A stretch of 64,000 nucleotides of DNA from the NCBI GenBank assembly GCA_904066235.2, contig CAJFCV020000002.1, forward strand, positions 2,232,001 through 2,296,000, given 5' to 3'. The notes under the pieces were generated by a model, which worked only from the letters and a program-made list of their open reading frames with translations, was not told the DNA's origin and did no database searches. This document shows positions 12,522 to 35,530 of the stretch, piece by piece (the first letter of the stretch is position 1; each line of letters begins with the position of its first letter). Source of the stretch: Bursaphelenchus xylophilus (taxonomy: Eukaryota > Nematoda > Chromadorea > Rhabditida > Aphelenchoididae). The translations under genes were made by a program, and so were the position numbers.

Positions 12522-12675
12522 ATACAACAGAGAAACCCAAGAACTTTCACTTTTCTGTCTCCGGACTTTCGGTTGTGTGTGTGAATATCTCAGTTCAATA
12601 AAAGATCTTCTCTTCTTACGATTGGATTGGTGTCTACCTCCCCCCCCCCTTTCTCCAGTGCGTCTAGTCCGTATA
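12469..12675 (+). repeat. 3' LTR of the BEL/Pao element
   Basis: Identical to the 5' LTR apart from T at 12599, which creates AATAAA at 12597-12602. TATAAATA lies at 12517-12524. Confidence 0.92.
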
Positions 12676-12755
12676 GTGCCTTCGAAAATATTACTCTATT
12701 TTTGTGCCAAATTTCATCAAAATCTAATTGTCGCACTTGGTGCACTTCCCTGTTA
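12676..12755. repeat. right fragment of a family-A MITE split by the BEL element
   Basis: Matches the right end of the ACAGGGGAAGTAC family (TTTGTGCCAAATTTCATCAA, GTCGCACTTGG, CACTTCCCTGT). The left half lies just before 9451 (AAAGCGCGAGCTATGG). Confidence 0.75.
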
Positions 12756-12998
12756 ATGCAACAGCGACGAAAACCCGAACCTTTTTATTGGTTCATTTAG
12801 TTATTGTATTGTAAGTGCATGCCATAAATTATTAACACTTTAATTAAATCTTCTATGGTCAAACCGTTTGTCTGTTCCGTAATATTATATTATAAGATTA
12901 ATTGTACGTTGGGTCGTGGTAATTAACCTTTTTTTCGCGGCAACCCACACCCAGTCGTCCCATATAAGGCACATATTTTATACAACTTTGTGAAGAAT

Positions 12999-15778
12999 AT
13001 GATGGCTTCAGAGATTTTCGAGGTGACGTCATGCGTTTTGACGGCATTTTCGATTGCGTCTTGTGCCTGCGTTTTGATCATTTCGCACAAAATATTCCGC
13101 AGGACGAAGAAGGAGTACGCTTGGATCACTGGGTTCAACATCACGATCGAATTGCTGTATGCGGTTTTCAGTGGGATTGGAATGACGGTAAGCTAAGTTT
13201 TTGGGGATGAAAATGCTCAAAATGTGTGCCTAAGAGTCCGTCCGAGAAGTTGCCGGACTAAAAATGCCGTCAATAGCTTTACGTGGCCCAAAATTCTTGT
13301 GGAAGCCGGGGTAGGCCTTTTTTGAAGCACAAGTGAACTTTCCTAAACGTTCTTGCACACTTGTCGGGCACAGGTCCATCATTGATTATTTTAGCCCACG
13401 CTTTGCGAAGGCAGCCTAGATAAACGACAATCTTTGCGGCCGAGAGAGTCTACGGAACGCGAAAAGGGGTCATAGAGGAAGGTAAATTCTTGTGGGGACA
13501 TCGCCTTCTATGGTAAAAATAGGCATGAAACTTTGAAGGCCAAAATTCGAGTGCCAGTTTTTCGCCAAATTTTCGATATAAAAATCTCGAAAATCAAATT
13601 GTTTTTCACTTCAGTGACGCGACAGGCGCAGCAAAAATGTGCTCATTTTTTCCAACAAACTCATCAGGTTTTTCGCAAGCTTAACTTTTCTTTTTATCTC
13701 TTTTTTTTACAGGTCGCTTACACCACCCCGACCCAATTCCTTATGGCCACCTACAACCGCCTCCTTTACGACCAATCCGCAACTGTTGTCGACATTGTCT
13801 TCGTCTTAAACTTTTACTTTACAAACCTCGTCTTGCCGAACAACGTGATCCATTTTTGGTATCGCTACAACATGTTATGTCGAGGAGTGACATGGTCAAG
13901 AAAAAAGTACTGCCTTATTTTTGCGGTAGTGGCTGTTATCGATATCCTCATATACCTCCCCTATTCGTCGACTCGATCGAGGGAGACAGAAGAGAGTTGG
14001 GAGATTTTTCGTATGGTCAGTGATGGCTCGATCATTCCACGGCATGTGTTCTTCGAAATTGTGAGTTGGATTTTCGCCGAAGAAGGAGGGCCAAAAAGTC
14101 GAGTAAAAACCCAAAAAAAGTAGGATTAAAATATGTGCAGGTCGCGCAAAAAACTAATTGGAAATCTTCGAACGGTGACAAAGCAGAGTTCAGAGTGAGT
14201 GCCGACCACTCATAGTAAAAATAAATTTTCCGAAACGTCACTTTTCCATTCGTACCGTGCAGATTGTCTCCTCATTCTTTGTTGGAGATACCAACCACAC
14301 GGTGCGACAACATGCCAAGACTTGTCGGCCTCCACTCGAGAGCAAATTTTGCGGCGGAATCGAATTGGCCAGGTACTGCTTTCAGAGCTTCTTTAGTAAA
14401 TTTTGTCACACATCAATTCCGCAAGCTGGTAATTTCGCATATGTCAAGAAACAATTAATCCAACAGGGGAAGTACTCCAAGTGCGACGCTCAGATTTTCT
14501 TCAAATTTTGCACACGCGTCGGGTATGGACTAGATATCAATTCCTGAAAGTTTTAGCTCGCGCTTTGCGGGCGCCGCCGAGATATCGAACGATTTTTGCC
14601 GCCAAGAGAGCACGCTAAACGTATAGAGCGGTCAGAGAGAAAACACCTTTTTGGCCATAACTTTGGCAGTTTCGTGCGAAAAAACTTGATTTTTTGTAGA
14701 AGCAGTACCCTTTACGGTTGAAATAGCCATGAAACTTTTTGTGCCGAAATGCGGAAACAGTCTCAAATTTTCGCCGACTTTCGATCTAAAAATCTCGGTT
14801 GTTTCTGCAAAGCGCGAGCTAGGATCCTCGCATATATCTTAGAAAAAATTAATCTAAATTTGTGCCAAGTTTCATCAAAGTCTGAGCGTCGCACTTGGAG
14901 TACCTCAGCTCTGATTGTGAGAAAATTTGAAGCGAAGTCATCAATTTTGTAAAATTTACTCATCTTCAGAATGATCCCGTATTCGCCGGCGGAATGGTTT
15001 ACAATACGTTCTGTCTGCTCTTGAGCTATTTGTCCATGTGTTTCTTTCAATTCAAAATCTACCGTAAGATGAAGGAGCATTCGCAACGTGCCGTCAACAC
15101 CACTTGGAAGACGCAACAACGAATTGTGTTGGTCATGGGATTGCAGGTAAAGCGGCTTGATGGTTTTTGAATAAGAGGCGGGCCAAAAAATATTGAGTTT
15201 TTCAGGCGACGGCGCAGAAATTTTATCTATTACCTGTGTTTTAAAAACTAAAAAAAACAAGTTTTGAGGGAGACATTTGACCAGCCAAGGGAGACACTTG
15301 ACCCAACAGTGCACCGTGCAAATTTGTTGAGACTTTTTGGCTCGCCTATTAGTCTGTCGGGGAAATAATGAGCACAATGTCGCTGCGCCGATCGCGTCGC
15401 TGAAGTGGAAAGCAATTTGATTCTGCCGCGACACAACTCATTTTATCGGCGGTGGTGCGATTTTTCGATGCGACATTTCCCATTATTTTCCCGACAAACC
15501 AATAATATACTAAATCCAACCTTTTATAATGGATATTTCAGGGTATGTATCCAGCGGTTCTGTTCCTGTTCCCAAACCTTTTTCTGACCGCCCTGATTGC
15601 CGATGGGATCGAGCTGAAACAACTCTCGTTTGTTGTAAAAGCCTGTGGACAGAGCATGCCTATCATCAACTCTTTAACTGTCCTCCTCCTTATCCCTTCG
15701 TACTCCAGGGAAATTTTTGGGGGAAAGGAGAGTTCAAATGATAGGGCGAGCCGTCGACGGTCGACGCTCAAATTTTGA
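12999..15778 (+). CDS. nematode serpentine chemoreceptor-type GPCR
   Basis: Seven-transmembrane receptor of the nematode chemosensory expansions; subfamily (Srh, Str or Sri-like) uncertain. Exons: 12999-13187, 13713-14060, 14263-about 14372, 14970-15146, 15542-15778. The start ATG begins MMASEIFEVTSCVLTAFSI. Exon 2 opens VAYTTPTQFL with two hydrophobic helices, exon 4 carries a helix followed by QQRIVLVMGLQ, and exon 5 has GMYPAVLFLFP and PIINSLTVLLLIPSY, the helix 6/7 pattern of the family. Joins 1/2 and 4/5 are in phase. The exon 3 donor (GTACTG at 14373) leaves phase 2 whereas exon 4 after the strong TTCAG acceptor needs phase 0, so exon 3 may use a weaker donor (14302 or 14443) or the gene may be broken. 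Intron 3 holds a family-A MITE and intron 4 a family-B MITE. Confidence 0.8.
14464..14908. mobile_element. family-A MITE copy in a GPCR intron
   Basis: Starts CAGGGGAAGTACTCCAAGTG and ends CACTTGGAGTACCTCAG. The interior is an imperfect palindrome (AGCTCGCGCTTTGCGGGCG on the left, GCAAAGCGCGAGCTAGGAT on the right). Confidence 0.85.
15349..15502. mobile_element. family-B MITE copy in a GPCR intron
   Basis: Ends AGTCTGTCGGGGAAATAATG and CATTATTTTCCCGACAAACC. Lies in the intron between GPCR exons 4 and 5, about 30 bp from the acceptor. Confidence 0.85.
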
Positions 15779-16282
15779 CGGAACTTGGAACATGTCTGGA
15801 GCTACAGAAGTGGAATTTTTTTCTTCAGGGAATTGGAATACGTGTTTGTAAATAAATATATTATATTTTTTTAGTAAATAACTCGGGTTTTGAACAAAAG
15901 TTATTCTTTTGAAACACTAATAAGATTGGCCAAGCCCCGAGGTAATGTATCGTCTATTCTTAATTTGTTTTGCATTTATACATTACACCTTTCATTGTGT
16001 GTACATTCCGTTTGGCGTTGAAGTACTCTTGGCCCTGCATGTTTCGTTACAGACAGATTTGTTGGACGGGAGGTTCTCGAACGGCCAATTTTTTTAGAAA
16101 CTTTAATTAAGGCTCAATCCAATTTTATGAAAGGGTTAAACAAATTAGCGCTATTATTTAGTCTAATCCCGTAATGTTAGACCATTATTTACATTGTAAA
16201 CAACACACCAACAATGAAAAGAAGAGAAATTAAAGAAAGCAAAGAAGTTGTTGGTCGAACAGAAGCACCGAATAGTAGAGTG
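15779..16282. other. intergenic gap between convergent genes
   Basis: About 500 bp between the 3' ends of the GPCR (+) and the acid phosphatase (-). AT-rich, with AATAAATATATT near 15849 suitable for GPCR 3' end formation. I see no gene, RNA or repeat family here. Confidence 0.6.
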
Positions 16283-19225
16283 TCACAAAGCTGAAGATTT
16301 GTTTTTGTATTGACAGCAACTGCCTACCTCTTTGGCGTCCTCAACCTTGTAGGGCTCCGAGCGCTTTAAAAACTGTTCTAAATCGCATTTCTCATCGCAA
16401 TCGGAAACTTCCGCGGTAATGTCTTGGTAGTGAAATGGGTTATTTGGAGGCCAGAAGAGGACCTGGAAAGATCAATAAGGTTAATTTATGTGCAGTGGGA
16501 ATTGAGGAAATTTGTGATTTTTTTATAGAGGAACCAACAGCATTCTAAAATGATAAAATTTATTATCTCTGTTAACAAGGCCTGGAGCGAAATGGCAGCC
16601 AGTTCATCTTGGCCTAAAATCGTCCATATGACCTTTTGAAATTGTTTGTTATAGACAGGTTTTGTAATACGGAGGCTGGCTGTGCAGATTTCTCATTGTA
16701 TTTATAAGACTGTCGGAAAAATAATGTGGATTTTTCGCGGTAAAATGCCTTGCCTCGTCTCGCACCAAAGCCCTGCCAGCCGTCGCAAAACGATAATGGG
16801 CGATTTCAAGGCTTGAAGCCACATTATTTTCCCGACAAACTGATAATTCTAACAAATTTTTTTTTATAGAAAACCCCCGGGAAAAAATGATTTTGCGGCG
16901 CCTTATACTCCACTTACTTTGACATGATGAGTACCATTCTGCTCTCTCAGCTCCACGGTAACAGCAGACGCGTAATCCGGCAGGCCTGGAGCATGATAAT
17001 TGGTTTGATTGAAGCCGAATGCAGCAAAAAGTCCGGCAATTGTCATGTCGTGCTGAAAATCAGCACAATAATATTGACAAAAAGATAAACAGCAGAAGAT
17101 TTGATGAATAAAAAACCGAAAACCTACAGCAGAAATAGCATGGTACTTTAGCGGTTTCATCCATCGACAAACCCGTTTCTCGCCTGCAGTCTGATCCTTG
17201 AACGGCTTCGTGGCGCAGAGGACTTTGTTCTGAATTTGCTCAACAAAGTGCGACAACAATGGGCCACCGCGAATTTTGGCCAACTCTAGCGACAAGTCCA
17301 CGCCTTCGTGCTCTTCGTAGCCCACTCCGAACAAGGCTTTGTCGGCTTCGGCTTTAAGTGAGGAGATTTTCTCGTAAATCTCGTCGGTGAATCCTTCCGG
17401 CCAGGGCTTGTTGTATCTCTATTCAAAAGTGGAAATTACATGGGTTAAACGTCTATCAGTCTGTCGGGAAAATTATGTGAATTCGTCGTGGGAAAATGTG
17501 TTGACTCGTCGCATTTGCGCACCAAATCTCCAGCCGCCGCTAGCCTTCGACGATGGGAAATTGCAAGGCGTTATGAATCCACATTATTTTCCCGACGGAC
17601 TGATAAACTTTCAAAAATCGTAGTAGACGTCAAGACCAATCGTAAATAGTTAGTAGAAGCTATTCGTTGCAGAAAAGACGACCTCAGCTTACCTTTGTGA
17701 TGAGCAGATTGTCGTGGACGAGGAACAAGTTGTCAATTCGTAGTTTTATCCCCGATAACTCGCTGATCTCGTCTAGGAATTCCTAAAAACAATGATTATG
17801 GCGGAGTCAGCGAGAAGAAAGCCTTTCGGGCCATCTTGCCAGTTTCATGCGGAAAAAATTCATTTTTTGTGGAGACATAAAACATACTCTCTACGGCAGA
17901 AATAGGTGCGAAACTTTCCATGCCGAAATTTGCAAAAGAAAGTGTCCTACGTTTCCCATGTTCGGTCGAAAGAAGTTTGTGCAAAGCGCGGTCTGTACGT
18001 CACATGTCTTGCAATGTCTTACAATTACTCTATGTTTTTATCATGTCTCGTTGGAAAATGACCGTCGCACTTGGAGTCTTCTCCAAGTCTCGTTTTCTCT
18101 ATCGGAAAACTTGAATTGTAGTAAAAGAAGTAGTTTACCTTGTTAGATTCCGAGATGTTCGAGTAGTGCGGTGTTGTTTGAAGGAGCTTTGTCAGCGCAA
18201 CGGTCCGTGGACAATGACGATCAACATTTCCGACCTGAACGGAAAAAAACTTTGTAAAAGCATTTACCAGCCTGTCGGGAATATAATGAGCACCCTGTCG
18301 CATCGAAGATCGCATCGCCGCCGAGAAAACCATCGCTGCAAAATCAAATGCTTTTAGCTTCAGCGACGAGGATCGGCGCAGCGACAATGCGCTCATTACT
18401 TTCCCGACAGACTGATATCGACCTAACCATGTCCTACATAATCATACGCATAGTCCTCGGTATGCACTGGAACGGGGACAAATCCCGCTGGCCACAACGG
18501 ATGGTCAGGATAATCTTCATCCGCCTTCGCGTCCTTGTAAAACCCGATCATGTTGGCCATGGCGCTGATCAGTGTGCGGTTCACGTCCGTGCTGCGGACG
18601 TGGATCTGGAGAACGATTTGCAAGAATAAACCATAGCTATGGAGAGCGCCCTACCTCTTTGCTGGTGTATCTTTTGCCGAGGAATCTCAATTTTTCAATG
18701 TAGCGCGTACGAAGCTTCTCTCCAAGCACAACCTGGTCACTCATTCCTCGCTGCAAAGGTATGATAACTCAGTATCTATTCACAGTGAAGTAAAGGAGAA
18801 GTTTTTGGCCTTACCGTCGTCAGTTCGCCACGAGTCCCTGGCCAAGTGTTGTTGTCATTGCGTAGGGAGACCAGTGGAGTTCGATCTCCATGTCGCCACA
18901 CCTAAAACGAGAGAACTTTAAAAAATTCTGTTTTTTAAATCTCATATCTTAGGACCCGATAAATCTTATTGTTTTTACTAACTAAGCCTTCTCCTAGCCT
19001 CCCCCATGCATACAAGGACGAACCGACACCGTAATATTGCTGACCCGAACTGTCGCAGACCCGAAAAATCATAACGCCGAGAGACGGACTTACCGCCTGA
19101 AGGAAGACCAACTTGCCCTCCCCAACATCTTTAGTGACCGGGATCAACGGCAAGTGAACGAATTGGTCAATAAAACCATTCGCAAGCTGAAACACCAAAG
19201 CGGTCGCAACGAGCCGGAGCAGCAT
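16283..19225 (-). CDS. secreted histidine acid phosphatase, 424 aa
   Basis: Phosphomonoesterase of the branch-2 histidine acid phosphatase family, comparable to the C. elegans acp/pho genes; predicted secreted or lysosomal. Nine exons on the minus strand: 19225-19094, 18901-18815, 18750-18655, 18605-18438, 18234-18139, 17782-17693, 17418-17128, 17052-16918, 16462-16283. All joins are phase 0 at GT-AG borders. The start follows from a signal peptide (MLLRLVATALVFQLANG). Exon 2 begins VWRHGDRTP, the catalytic RHGxRxP motif with the nucleophilic His; exon 4 has VRSTDVNRT; exon 8 opens HDMTIAGLFAAFG, the HD motif with the proton-donor Asp. Cysteines near the end (CDEKC) fit extracellular folding. 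The length matches the family. Four introns carry MITE copies, none touching a splice site. The product is well supported; the substrate cannot be told. Confidence 0.93.
16707..16842. mobile_element. family-B MITE (GTGGAT subtype)
   Basis: Ends GACTGTCGGAAAAATAATGT and CCACATTATTTTCCCGACAA. Lies in the acid phosphatase intron between exons 8 and 9. Confidence 0.85.
17457..17602. mobile_element. family-B MITE (GTGGAT subtype)
   Basis: Ends CAGTCTGTCGGGAAAATTAT and CCACATTATTTTCCCGACGG. Lies in the acid phosphatase intron between exons 6 and 7. Confidence 0.87.
17800..18090. repeat. decayed family-A MITE
   Basis: Recognisable interior (AGTTTCATGCGGAAAAAATT, TTTTGTGGAGACATAAAACA) and a right end with GACCGTCGCACTTGGAGT. 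Lies in the acid phosphatase intron between exons 5 and 6. Confidence 0.6.
18268..18414. mobile_element. family-B MITE (GAGCAC subtype)
   Basis: Ends CAGCCTGTCGGGAATATAAT and CATTACTTTCCCGACAGACT. Lies in the acid phosphatase intron between exons 4 and 5. Confidence 0.87.
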
Positions 19226-19461
19226 CTTTGACAACCCTTGTTTTTATTGGACTTGCTCTTGGCTTCATTAAAAATGACTCTTTCTTATCAGTTATAAATC
19301 AGGAATTAATTAGCGATTACATGCCTTCGGTTCTTGTCATCGGCCACTTATTTGAAGAATGATAAGACGAGACAGCAGCAGGAAAAAACGGCCTAATCCT
19401 TCAATTCAACCGTATTATGTGCTATATTCTGTGCTTAGATTTCAAAAATGGAATTTATTAT

Positions 19462-19610
19462 CAGTCTATTGGGAAATAATGAGCACAATGTCGCACCCAT
19501 AACCAGTTTGCCGCCGAGAAAATGAATTGTTTCGCAACAAAATCAAATTGCTTTTCACTTCAGCGGCGTCGCGATATTATGCTCATTGCTCATTATTTTC
19601 CCGACCAACT
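19462..19610. mobile_element. family-B MITE (GAGCAC subtype)
   Basis: Left end CAGTCTATTGGGAAATAATG and right CATTATTTTCCCGACCAACT, decayed at the right tip. Sits immediately before a duplicated GPCR splice-site fragment. Confidence 0.8.
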
Positions 19611-19669
19611 TTTAGACAAGTTTTGCTGTGTGTGAGATTGTTGCAGTCACTTTCTGTTGTTCTTTCCAT

Positions 19670-19735
19670 ACTTAACTCTGTTTTTTTCCAGGTCGCTTAC
19701 ACCACCCCGATCTTATACCGGGATGGAAAGTGTAG
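19670..19735 (+). pseudogene. fragment of a duplicated GPCR intron/exon 2 junction
   Basis: A pyrimidine tract, CAG, then GTCGCTTACACCACCCCGA is the same as the start of GPCR exon 2 at 13713. Similarity is lost after about 20 coding bases. A family-B MITE precedes both copies. Probably a remnant of a segmental copy of the GPCR gene. Confidence 0.6.
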
Positions 19736-20119
19736 TGGGATTGGTTGGCGGAGTATATCATATTTCCGATCAGACAAATCGAGATGAGTTTTGATTACGA
19801 GTCCCCGATTCACTTTTTCACTTTCCGCTTCTTTCCGCTTGTTTATCAATGGAAATGAAATACCCCAGTTTCCTTGCCAGATGTTTGAGGAATAGTTTGG
19901 CTGATTCTTGACACTCGTTCCGTCTTCCTCCGTGTAGTAGCGTCTCCCAAGCCTACAACTACAAACCGGCGCAATTCATCGTATCGTTGACCCGAGCTGT
20001 TGGTGACCCAAAAAAGTCGTAACGCCGTTGAAAAAGAGAAACTTCATGAGAGAAAAACTTGACATGGGACGTTTGTGATGAAAGAACGTCGAGTTTTTTG
20101 AACCAAATTTGAAAGAGTT

Positions 20120-20290
20120 TACATATACATATTAGTCCGTTCGTAAAGTCGCTGGAGTGATTTTTTGGCGTTTGCAATGGCCCAAAAAACTCTATTGAGT
20201 AGTGCAAAAAGCAAGAAATTGCACAGTCCAAACTTGTACGTCAACGGTTTATTACGTAAAAAAGAGCGGTGTGAGATCAAAAACAGAATG
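20120..20290. repeat. family-F dispersed repeat
   Basis: Contains TAGTCCGTTCGTAAAGTCGC, TGGAGTGATTTTTTGGCG, and GCACAGTCC near the middle. Related copies lie at 23340-23550, 33285-33480, 33540-33715 and 38938-39345. Confidence 0.55.
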
Positions 20291-20400
20291 GTCAAGTGAA
20301 AAGTAAATATAAAATTGAACGTCGTAGAACGTTGAGCATGTATTGCATGTCAAAAAGTGTGTGGTAAAATTATTTTCTTATAAAAGTTCAAAACTCAGAA

Positions 20401-33101
<12,701 letters not shown>

Positions 33102-33284
33102 CTGGAAAATCGAGAGTTGGGAATGACGTACGAATTTTGGCATCCCCGAAACACCTGCGCATTCCAAATTGGGTTGTGGAAAAGTCAGAAGCGTCAGTGG
33201 AAATTTCACTGTAAAGTGCAATAAACAAGAGTGATTCGCGGTAGACGGAATAGGTAATCATTTACATAGTAATGAGGTACTGGT

Positions 33285-33715
33285 CGGTAGTCGCTGAATG
33301 ATTTCGGCGACGCACTGTGCGAAGACAGAAGTAAGATTTGCGCTGGGGAGTTGTCGGTTTTTGCACTGTGCAAATCGTTTTTTTTTTTGGGCTGTCGCTT
33401 GCACCTTGGCTTTCTTTCAACAGTGGAAGCGACAGAAATCATTCCAGCGACTTTCCGGACGGGCTAGGCCGTCGGGAAAGCTCTCGGTATTATCCAAAAA
33501 AGGCAAGGAACAGAGCAAAAAACTCTTGGCCATGTGAACTAGCCCTTCCGAAAAGTCCCCGGACCATTTTTGGCTCTTGAACTGTGCGAAGAAATCGAGG
33601 AACAGCCGAACTGAATGATGCAAAAAGGAAGAAATTGCGCAGTGCAAAGAGAACTATTGTTTTCTCTCGGTCCGTGTCAACGATGTAAGCCCGGCGACTT
33701 TCCGGAAGGACGAAT
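33285..33715. repeat. two family-F repeats upstream of the RGS gene
   Basis: Two imperfect, partly inverted copies with CACTGTGCGAAG, TTGCACTGTGCAAATCG and GCGACTTTCCGGACGGG blocks. They lie within 700 bp of the putative RGS 5' end, so they could overlap its promoter. Confidence 0.5.
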
Positions 33716-34100
33716 GTTTAATACATAGTGTATCAGTCTGACTAAAAGGTCTTAATTTACATGTTTAGTTAGTCCAAAAAAAGCAATGGCAGAGAGGCGC
33801 AAAAAATAGAAAAAAACCCATAATGCAAATTGTCATAACTATATGTCTCGAGTAGTAGTATTTTCATAAAGTTCACAGACGTTTTTCCGCTTTTTATCGC
33901 AAACGCACTATGCATTTTCCCTTTCTCCGCCCGTTCCAACGTACAATTTCAATTCTAATCGGCGCCTCTCAACAAACAAAATACAATATTGTATTCTAGC
34001 CATACTACTCCAAAACCACTTGAAACTGACTTTCAAAAGGAAAAAAATTAGTCATTTTCAGGTCCCACGCGGTGAGAAATTGAATTGATATTCAGTATTA

Positions 34101-34248
34101 GACGTATGTCGGAAATAATAATAATAAGCACCTTGTTGTATCGAAAATCGCATCGCCGCAGAGAAAATGAATAGTGTCGTGGCAAAATCGAATTGCTTTT
34201 CACTTGAACGACGCTTGACATTGTGCTCATTATTTTGTCGACAGACCG
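34101..34248. mobile_element. family-B MITE (GAGCAC subtype)
   Basis: Left end GTATGTCGGAAATAATAATA decayed; right end TGCTCATTATTTTGTCGACA. Confidence 0.75.
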
Positions 34249-34340
34249 ATAAATCATGTCAATGGCATGACTCCTGGCCGGTTTTTCCTAAATTTTTCGG
34301 ACCGGCCCGGGCCCAGTTTTTTTTTTTTTTTTTTTTTTGA

Positions 34341-34910
34341 CAAGGAAAGTACTTTTATGGAGGCTCCTACTTTTTGACGGGACATATCTCAAAAAATCAG
34401 AAAAATGTGCTGATCAAGGATATATAAATCTTAGCTGCCCATTTTAGGTTTTTAGGGGTGAAAATGCCCAAAAACTGGCTTAATTTCCCTACAAAAAGCG
34501 AGGGCATTCGAAACGATAAAAAGCGCAGTCGGTCTCTGTGGCCGAGTAGTTAGTGCCGTAGTCTGGGAATCAAGAGGGAGGACACCGCACGGGTTCGATG
34601 TCCCTTTTGGGCTGAATCAACTTTTTTGAAGATGAAGGTCGGAAAAATAAATTTTTGTGCCAAGACTGATCTATTACGTCTTAAAAACTCAATAAGCGTC
34701 ATTTTGAGCCAAAATAAAATTGCAAACCTGGAAAAATAAAGTGGGGTTTATATAGGACTCTAAGTCAACTTCCGATTGAGCTTTCACCCCTAAAAACCCA
34801 AAATGGGCAGCTAATATTTATACATTACATCCTTGATCAGCGCATTTTTTCTGATTTTTTGAGATATGTCCCGTCAGAAAGTAGGAGCCCCCATAAAAGT
34901 ACTTTCCTTG
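34341..34910. mobile_element. 570-bp fold-back element with tRNA-like centre, TGA duplication
   Basis: Ends CAAGGAAAGTACTTTTATGG and CCATAAAAGTACTTTCCTTG, flanked by TGA (34338-34340 and 34911-34913). The arms pair over more than 100 bp (GCTGCCCATTTTAGGTTTTT with AAAACCCAAAATGGGCAGC). The 3-bp target and CAAGG start resemble family A, suggesting the same PIF/Harbinger-type machinery. Confidence 0.85.
34531..34612 (+). pseudogene. tRNA-like sequence inside the fold-back element
   Basis: A-box-like TGGCCGAGTAGTTAG and B-box-like GGGTTCGATGTCCC are correctly spaced for a long-variable-arm (Ser/Leu type) tRNA. The acceptor ends do not pair, so it is read as a tRNA-derived relic. Confidence 0.5.
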
Positions 34911-35290
34911 TGAGAATTAGCAAAACAATGGCGAATTTTTCGAAAAAATAAGGCCAAAAAATGTGTGGTCCACCTCAGAAAAGGGAAATATTACCTTGGC
35001 CCCCACTACAGCCATCCCTATCCCCAACCGCATAATGTAACGACATGTCAAGGCGTTTCGACTCATCTAACACAAGTATAACACTTTTCCGGTTATTTTT
35101 ACATTCCCTCAAACCCAAAATTACGCCCGAAAAGCAAATAATTATGGCGTTTATCGTATTACCATAGAAATCAGGGCTGCTGACAGGGGAGTGCAGAAAG
35201 TATAAGAAACAAAATGTCTTGTTATTATGTAGAGACATAAAAAGTTTCAGGTTTTAAGGAGTAATGTTCGGCGAAAAGGAATATGACTTT

Positions 35291-35431
35291 CAGTCTGTCG
35301 GGAAAATAATGAGCAATCTATCGCGATAAAAATCGCATTGCTGCTTACGAAGTGAGGAAATTAAGGTTGCGGCAAAATGAAGTTGCTTTTCACTTCCGAC
35401 ACATTGTGCTCATTATTTTCCCGACGGACTG
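35291..35431. mobile_element. family-B MITE (GAGCAC subtype)
   Basis: Ends CAGTCTGTCGGGAAAATAAT and TCATTATTTTCCCGACGGAC. Confidence 0.88.
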
Positions 35432-35530
35432 AGATATGAAAATTTTCGTTAAACCTCTGTACTACGAACAAAAAGTCCAAAAGGTTTGCTAGTTATATAT
35501 AAAAAGACTTGTACGACGTTTCATCTATTA

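Larger units (their letters stand above)
9455..12675 (+). mobile_element. BEL/Pao LTR retrotransposon, internally deleted
   Basis: Two 207-bp LTRs in direct orientation flank only 2.8 kb of internal DNA and are bordered by a 4-bp duplication, GTGC (9451-9454 and 12676-12679). The internal part encodes RNase H, integrase and a DUF5641-like domain in the order seen in BEL/Pao elements. Gag, protease and most of reverse transcriptase are absent. The LTRs differ at one position, so insertion is recent. It interrupts an older dispersed repeat whose halves can still be aligned on either side (left ...CTCGTATGTGC, right CTTCGAAAATATTACTC...). No clear polypurine tract is visible before the 3' LTR, which may reflect a second small deletion there. 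Confidence 0.92.

Noticed and set aside
18428..18438. Donor GTTAGG at 18427 for acid phosphatase exon 4
   Set aside because: It would leave phase 1 and create a stop in the next exon; GTAGGA at 18437 gives phase 0 and restores the expected VGNVDRHCPR sequence.
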